A stretch of DNA of 8,798 bases, from NCBI GenBank assembly GCA_002509485.1, contig DAWO01000041.1, positions 1 to 8,798 of the forward strand. Reading direction: 5' to 3'. A program made the position numbers and the translations under genes. This document shows, piece after piece, positions 5,490-8,798 of this stretch (position 1 is the first letter of the stretch; the number at the start of each line of letters is the position of its first letter). This DNA is from Methanolinea sp. UBA477 (GTDB lineage: Archaea > Halobacteriota > Methanomicrobia > Methanomicrobiales > Methanospirillaceae). Under the pieces are notes generated by a model that saw only the letters and a program-made list of their open reading frames with translations, did not search any database and was not told the origin of the DNA.

Positions 5490-6062
5490 TTAGTAGTTCT
5501 CGCACAGGACTTCGAAATATGCCTGCGCATGACTGCACACCGGGCATTCGGCCGGTGCCCCGGGACCTTCTGCCACGTGGCCGCAATTCCTGCATTTCCA
5601 CGCAATTACGAGAGGCTTTTGAAAGACCATGCCTTTCTCGACATTCTCCAGTAACTTCCGGTATCTGAGCTCGTGATGCGCTTCGACCTTCGCAACCATG
5701 GAGAACGTGTTCGCGATATCAGAGAAACCCTCTTCCCTGGCGACGCTGGCAAAATCGGGATAAAGAGTTCCCCATTCAAACTTTTCCCCCTCGGCCGCGG
5801 CAAGCAGGTTCTGTGCCGTCGTCCCGATGATGCCTGCCGGGTAGGATGCGACTATCTCTGCCTCTCCGCCTTCGAGGTACTTGAAGAAGAGTTTGGCATG
5901 CTCCCTCTCGTTATCGGCAGTCTCCGTAAAGATCGCCGATATCTGTTCGTATCCCTCTTTCTTTGCGACGCTGGCAAAGAACGAGTACCGTGTCCGTGCC
6001 TGGGACTCGCCGGCGAATGCTGCGAGGAGATTCTTTTCGGTTCGGCTTCCTGTCAAATTCAT
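5490..6062 (-). CDS. rbr: Rubrerythrin
   Basis: This 190-aa non-haem di-iron peroxidase reduces hydrogen peroxide in the cytosol of anaerobes. A four-helix ferritin-like domain comes first, with iron ligands at Glu19, Glu52-x-x-His55 and Glu127-x-x-His130, plus glutamates near 93-94. The C-terminal rubredoxin-type FeS4 domain has CRNC at 157-160 and CPVC at 173-176. All expected ligands are present and the length is normal for rubrerythrin. ATG at 6062-6060 opens the family-typical MNLTGSRTEKNLLAAFAGES region and is preceded by a strong Shine-Dalgarno site, GGAGGT at 6079-6074. A longer in-frame reading from 6254 would translate promoter DNA and is rejected. The gene stands alone, convergent with the DUF1894-like gene and divergent from marC. 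In anaerobic archaea it is commonly oxidant-induced; no operator is assigned here. Confidence 0.96.
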   Translation of the reverse strand: MNLTGSRTEKNLLAAFAGESQARTRYSFFASVAKKEGYEQISAIFTETADNEREHAKLFFKYLEGGEAEIVASYPAGIIGTTAQNLLAAAEGEKFEWGTLYPDFASVAREEGFSDIANTFSMVAKVEAHHELRYRKLLENVEKGMVFQKPLVIAWKCRNCGHVAEGPGAPAECPVCSHAQAYFEVLCENY

Positions 6063-6073
6063 CTGTATGTTCA

Positions 6074-6079
6074 ACCTCC
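6074..6079 (-). promoter_or_regulatory. Shine-Dalgarno site of rubrerythrin
   Basis: GGAGGT on the minus strand (followed by TGA) closely complements the archaeal 16S 3' end, 11 nt before ATG 6062. It fixes the start and shows this mRNA has a leader. A run of seven T on the plus strand at 6120-6126 may be the A-rich promoter core. Confidence 0.7.
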
Positions 6080-6242
6080 AATTCAATAGATTATGATGCC
6101 CCTTCACATAGCAGTTGCTGTTTTTTTGGACAGCCCATCTATTGGGACGAAGCTTCAGCGTGTGGTTTTCATGATTGTGGAGATGCCATCCCCACGCTGA
6201 CAACGCTTTTGTTGAGGCGCTACCGGACACCTTTGCATACAT

Positions 6243-6262
6243 ACCAGGAGGCATATCCTGGT
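6243..6262. repeat. Inverted repeat in the rubrerythrin/marC promoter region
   Basis: ACCAGGA (6243-6249), GGCATA, TCCTGGT (6256-6262): a perfect 7-bp dyad with a 6-bp centre. A further TCCTGG occurs at 6265-6270. The shape suits a dimeric regulator's operator, but the distance to either start (about 100 bp to marC, 180 bp to rbr) leaves the target open. Confidence 0.45.
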
Positions 6263-6322
6263 TGTCCTGGAGATCAGGAGAATGGGTCCCTCCCGTGGTT
6301 ATTTGGATCCGGAAAAGAAATT

Positions 6323-6330
6323 TTTAAATA
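6323..6330 (+). promoter_or_regulatory. TATA box of marC, with purine-rich BRE-like element upstream
   Basis: TTTAAATA preceded by GGAAAAGAAA (6311-6320), a good archaeal BRE/TATA arrangement. Transcription is expected near 6352, giving a leader of only about 12 nt before ATG 6364. Confidence 0.65.
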
Positions 6331-6363
6331 GGCTTCATTCGATGCTTTGATGATTACTGGTAG

Positions 6364-6984
6364 ATGTCGTCTGATCTCGAATTTCTCCTTGTAGCCGTGA
6401 CCTCCATCCTGGCGATCATGAACCCGCTGAGTACGACTGCCATCTATAGCGTTCTTACCGAGGATGCGACACCTGAAAGCAGGAAGCAGGTCATCGTAAC
6501 GGCGATGAAGATCTCTCTCTTTGTGCTCCTGTTCTTTGCACTGACCGGGCAGCTCATATTCAGGATCCTCGGGCTGACAATTCCGGCATTCAAGATTGCA
6601 GGCGGGATACTTCTTGTCCTTGTGGCTTTCGGCATGCTCTATCCAAGAAAAGTCGAGTATGCGGCGGCAGAGCTCGAGAACATCGCGATCGTACCTCTTG
6701 CCTTCCCCCTCACGTGTGGGGCCGGAACCATCACCACGGTCATCCTCCTGGCATCGGAATCCGGAAACATCATCCAGACGGTATCGGTGTTCGTCGCAAT
6801 CATCCTCGCCGTTGCCATATCATACTATGCCATGACCTATTCGCACCTTATTTTCCGGTACATCGGGGAGGAGGAACTAAAAGTCATTCCAAAGCTGATG
6901 GCAGTCTTCGTCCTGGCAATCGCAATCCAGTTTGTGATAAACGGCCTGACAGAGGCCCTCCCCCAGATAATATCCGAGATATAG
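6364..6984 (+). CDS. marC: MarC-family (UPF0056) integral membrane protein
   Basis: This 206-aa protein has about six hydrophobic segments: roughly 6-28, 46-67, 72-92, 106-128, 136-156 and 178-198. The MarC pattern is clear: an early AIMNPLSTTAIY segment in the first helix, the IPAFKIAGGILLVLVAFGML helix, and PLAFPLTCGAGTITTVI in the fourth region, which is the family's most conserved stretch. The biochemical function is unresolved. MarC was named for multiple antibiotic resistance in enterobacteria, but that role was later disputed, and the fold suggests a small-molecule transporter or channel. The length and termini match the family, and the short acidic MSSDLEF N-terminus at ATG 6364 is natural. 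It has its own promoter and no operon partner: the next gene on this strand is 296 bp away. Confidence 0.92.
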   Translation: MSSDLEFLLVAVTSILAIMNPLSTTAIYSVLTEDATPESRKQVIVTAMKISLFVLLFFALTGQLIFRILGLTIPAFKIAGGILLVLVAFGMLYPRKVEYAAAELENIAIVPLAFPLTCGAGTITTVILLASESGNIIQTVSVFVAIILAVAISYYAMTYSHLIFRYIGEEELKVIPKLMAVFVLAIAIQFVINGLTEALPQIISEI

Positions 6985-7280
6985 TTGTATCCGGGGAAAA
7001 CCAGCCTCCCTGAAGCTCAAATAGATCCGTTTCGAGGGCGCGGTCTTATGAGGTGGCGGCCCGGGGCGAATCACTCCTGTGAATGTGGGAAAGGGAGATT
7101 TTTGGGAATACCAGAAGAAGGGTGGCTGTGTCGAGACGTGACCAGGATTGTAAACCATCCAGTGTTAATATCTGATTTTGAACGGAAATTAACCGTGAAA
7201 TGTTCATATCCCGCATTATCTGGCAGGCTTTTTCTGTTGCATATTCGTTAGTCTAATAACCTTGAAAATGAAACTAGTGC
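6985..7280. other. 296-bp spacer between marC and the TPR gene, no gene assigned
   Basis: The left part is GC-rich, the right part AT-rich and promoter-like. A 67-codon frame opens at ATG 7048, with CAAATAGATC at 7018-7027 centred about 26 bp before it and a Cys-x-Cys pair in its product. It lacks a Shine-Dalgarno site and a recognisable family, so I leave it unassigned. Confidence 0.45.
7252..7259 (+). promoter_or_regulatory. Possible TATA box of the TPR gene
   Basis: TCTAATAA is centred about 26 bp before ATG 7281, and no Shine-Dalgarno site lies in between, fitting a leaderless mRNA. The sequence is not a strong TATA match. Confidence 0.35.
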
Positions 7281-8138
7281 ATGAGCATGGGGGTAAAGGG
7301 TCTCTTCATCATCGCGGTACTCATGGCGGCATCTGCGTATGCCGTCGTCCCGGCGTGTGCAGATCTGCCTTCAGAGATGGCTCTGTCGTGGGTGCAGAAA
7401 GGTGATGATCTCATCCAGCAGGAACGATACAACGAATCGCTCGACTGTTACGAGAACGCGATCGGATACGATCCGTATCACGCTCAGACCTGGAACAAGC
7501 TGGGTCTTGCCCGGATGGCCATATCCGATTATGAAGGAGCGGTCCGGGCATTCAACCGGTCGATAAGCCTTGATCTGCCCTATTCAGCGGCCTGGAATAA
7601 CAGAGGCGATGCGTATTTTTCCATGGGGGAATATGAAGCGGCCATCGAGTCGTATGACGGAGCCCTGGCCATCAATTCCAATGATCTGTACGCCCTCGTC
7701 CATAAAGGGATCAATCTCCAGCATTCCGGCAAATCAGCCCGCGCGATGGCGGTCTACGAGGAAGTGATCCAGATCGCGGAACGGGAAGCACGAAAACGTC
7801 CCAATGATGCGAACTTCGACCCCTCGCTCTGGACGAACAAAGGTGACGCTCTCTTCCAGCTTGGCCGGTACGACGAAGCGCAGGAATCCTACGAGACAGC
7901 CCTGGGGATAAATCCGAAATTCGAGGGCGCGGTTGAGGGAATGCAGCGTATCGGGGAGATCGAGACCGAGATAAACAGCACGACCCCGGGTGACAGCGAC
8001 GTCGTTTTGCCGGCAGAAAAGGAACCGACCCCCACAACTGCACCACTTTCAGGAGTATGCGGAATCCTGGCATTCGGGATAGCCGCAGCCCTTCTCTTTT
8101 TTGCACGGTGCAGGGACGGGGGTCCGCCACCCCGGTAA
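7281..8138 (+). CDS. Secreted, C-terminally anchored tetratricopeptide-repeat protein
   Basis: This 285-aa protein starts with a Sec-type signal peptide: a short basic start, hydrophobic core 7-24, and a probable cleavage site after AxA at 25-27. About five TPR units follow (roughly 35-66, 69-101, 103-135, 137-168, 183-216) with the usual W/G/Y/A/P spacing, for example AWNNRGDAYFSMGEYEAAI at 104-122. A longer insert (about 168-182) separates the last two. A Pro/Thr-rich linker (235-255) leads to one hydrophobic helix (256-274) and a basic RCR tail. The expected topology is TPR domain outside, anchored by the C-terminal helix, a common design for methanogen surface proteins. TPRs bind other proteins; the partner cannot be read from the sequence. 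ATG 7287 (MGVKGLF) is an alternative start. The gene ends 52 bp before the radical SAM gene, so they may share a transcript. Confidence 0.85.
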   Translation: MSMGVKGLFIIAVLMAASAYAVVPACADLPSEMALSWVQKGDDLIQQERYNESLDCYENAIGYDPYHAQTWNKLGLARMAISDYEGAVRAFNRSISLDLPYSAAWNNRGDAYFSMGEYEAAIESYDGALAINSNDLYALVHKGINLQHSGKSARAMAVYEEVIQIAEREARKRPNDANFDPSLWTNKGDALFQLGRYDEAQESYETALGINPKFEGAVEGMQRIGEIETEINSTTPGDSDVVLPAEKEPTPTTAPLSGVCGILAFGIAAALLFFARCRDGGPPPR

Positions 8139-8175
8139 TCCCCGGAACACCTGTATCTCTCCCGGGATAAATTTC

Positions 8176-8180
8176 GGAGG
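8176..8180 (+). promoter_or_regulatory. Shine-Dalgarno site of the radical SAM gene
   Basis: GGAGG lies 10 nt before TTG 8191 and only 2 nt before ATG 8183. The ATG frame ends after seven codons, so this site decides in favour of the TTG start. Confidence 0.65.
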
Positions 8181-8190
8181 CCATGAAACC

Positions 8191-8798
8191 TTGTTTTATC
8201 ACCTGATCCTGACCGACGACTGCAACCTGTGCTGCAGATACTGCAGGGGAAAGATGTTTGGCGAATTCGATGGTGAGAAACCCGGCGAAAACGAGATTGA
8301 TTCCTATCCTCCGCCTGATCTCTCGATCGACCTCGAGATCCTGTACCGTTTTTTGAGCGAGGATCCGGATCCCTGTCTCACGTTTTACGGCGGTGAGCCG
8401 CTCATGCGCCCGGATATCATACGGGAGATCATGGATAACGCGCCTGTCCGGCGATTCATGATACAGACAAACGGGACTCTCCTTGGAAGCCTTGGTGCGG
8501 AATATACAAACCGGTTCGAGACCATCCTTGTCTCAATTGACGGACCCGAAGAACTGACCGATCTGAACCGGGGCAGGGGGACGTACCGGCGCATCATGGA
8601 TTCTCTCCATACCATCACTTCGGAAGGATTCAGGGGCGAGATCATCGGCAGGATGACTGTTACAGAAGATACTGACATCTTTGATGCCGTCCGGTATCTT
8701 GCAGACAATACGGACTTTTCGTTCCAGTCAATCCACTGGCAACTGGATGCCTGCTTTTCGAAGGACTCGGACCGCCCGGCCTTTCCGGATTGGCTCAA
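8191..8798 (+). CDS. Radical SAM enzyme, putative peptide-modifying type, 3' end beyond the window
   Basis: The frame runs open from TTG 8191 to the window edge, giving 202 residues. Reading TTG as Met, the protein begins MFYHLILTDDCNLCCRYCRGK. C11, C15 and C18 form the Cx3Cx2C motif that holds the 4Fe-4S cluster used to cleave S-adenosylmethionine. Further core motifs are FYGGEPL (65-71, with the SAM-contacting GGEP), IQTNGTLL (91-98) and LVSIDGP (113-119). The immediate start in the first barrel strand, with no leader domain, and the CNLCCRYCRGK string resemble archaeal proteins labelled putative peptide-modifying radical SAM enzymes (AF1577 and Mhun_1560 families); this subfamily call is from memory. 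Such proteins usually carry extra C-terminal iron-sulfur cysteines (SPASM-like), which would lie outside the window. No ATG or GTG fits: ATG 8183 is out of frame and stops at once. It follows the TPR gene by 52 bp. The substrate is unknown. Confidence 0.85.
   Translation, partial: MFYHLILTDDCNLCCRYCRGKMFGEFDGEKPGENEIDSYPPPDLSIDLEILYRFLSEDPDPCLTFYGGEPLMRPDIIREIMDNAPVRRFMIQTNGTLLGSLGAEYTNRFETILVSIDGPEELTDLNRGRGTYRRIMDSLHTITSEGFRGEIIGRMTVTEDTDIFDAVRYLADNTDFSFQSIHWQLDACFSKDSDRPAFPDWL

Larger units (their letters stand above)
6063..6363. other. 301-bp divergent promoter region between rubrerythrin and marC
   Basis: No gene is supported. The left end holds the rubrerythrin leader and the right end holds the marC TATA box. 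In between lies a perfect inverted repeat, ACCAGGA/TCCTGGT (6243-6262). The remainder shows no strong structure or open frame with a credible start. Confidence 0.6.

Noticed and set aside
6063..6254. N-terminal extension of rubrerythrin to 254 aa
   Set aside because: It would translate promoter and leader DNA. The family start is at MNLTGSRTEK, with GGAGGT placed for it.
8183..8206. ATG 8183 as a start after GGAGG
   Set aside because: The frame ends at a TGA after seven codons and the Shine-Dalgarno spacing is only 2 nt. A sequencing frameshift is not needed, because TTG 8191 gives an intact protein.
8385..8798. Minus-strand open frame of 137 codons at the right edge
   Set aside because: It is antisense to the radical SAM frame, which carries all the expected catalytic motifs; the antisense product is Ser/Arg/Met-rich low-information sequence.
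1..8798. CRISPR array, insertion sequence, integrase or defence island
   Set aside because: There are no regularly spaced repeats, transposase or recombinase motifs, or terminal repeats, and no integration repeat beside the tRNA genes.

Overview
The window comes from a methanogenic euryarchaeon, most probably of the order Methanomicrobiales. The evidence is a fused Kae1-Bud32 tRNA-modification protein, ribosomal protein L40e, a Thi4-type thiazole synthase with the histidine seen in methanogens, a protein resembling the methanogen-restricted DUF1894 family, tRNA genes without an encoded CCA, and AT-rich TATA boxes in a moderately GC-rich genome. Genus and species cannot be named from the sequence alone. 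Most of the window looks like ordinary chromosomal housekeeping. I see no insertion sequence, CRISPR array, phage gene or integration scar.

Layout, left to right. (1) 1-1933, plus strand: the 3' part of kae1-bud32 (t6A synthesis). Its stop codon overlaps the probable CTG start of an XTP/dITP diphosphatase, and the small zinc-ribbon protein L40e follows from its own TATA box. This cluster serves translation fidelity and nucleotide-pool cleaning. (2) 1941-3608, minus strand: a Bles03/DUF1917-like protein of unknown function, converging on L40e, then a 243-bp spacer holding three perfect inverted repeats, then thi4. (3) 3609-3825: a divergent promoter region. (4) 3826-4710, plus: the membrane zinc protease HtpX. 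(5) 4855-5003, plus: tRNA-Gly(TCC) and tRNA-Val(CAC), only 4 nt apart and probably one transcript. (6) 5089-5400, plus: a 103-aa DUF1894-like protein, converging on rubrerythrin (5490-6062, minus). The spacer between them carries a long imperfect hairpin. (7) 6063-6363: a 301-bp divergent promoter region. (8) 6364-6984, plus: a MarC-family six-helix membrane protein. (9) 7281-8138, plus: a secreted or surface-anchored TPR protein. (10) 8191 to the window end, plus: a radical SAM enzyme resembling putative peptide-modifying rSAM proteins of methanogens, read from a TTG start behind a good Shine-Dalgarno site and cut off by the window edge.

Functionally, rubrerythrin (peroxide removal in an anaerobe) and HtpX (membrane quality control) are stress-related, while Thi4 supplies the thiamin thiazole. 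The least understood items are the radical SAM enzyme beside the surface TPR protein, the DUF1917 protein, the DUF1894-like protein, and the structured spacer downstream of thi4. Several genes (L40e, thi4, the TPR gene) have an AT-rich box about 25-28 bp before the start codon and no convincing Shine-Dalgarno site in between, which suggests leaderless mRNAs. Others (rubrerythrin, the diphosphatase, the radical SAM enzyme) have clear Shine-Dalgarno sites.
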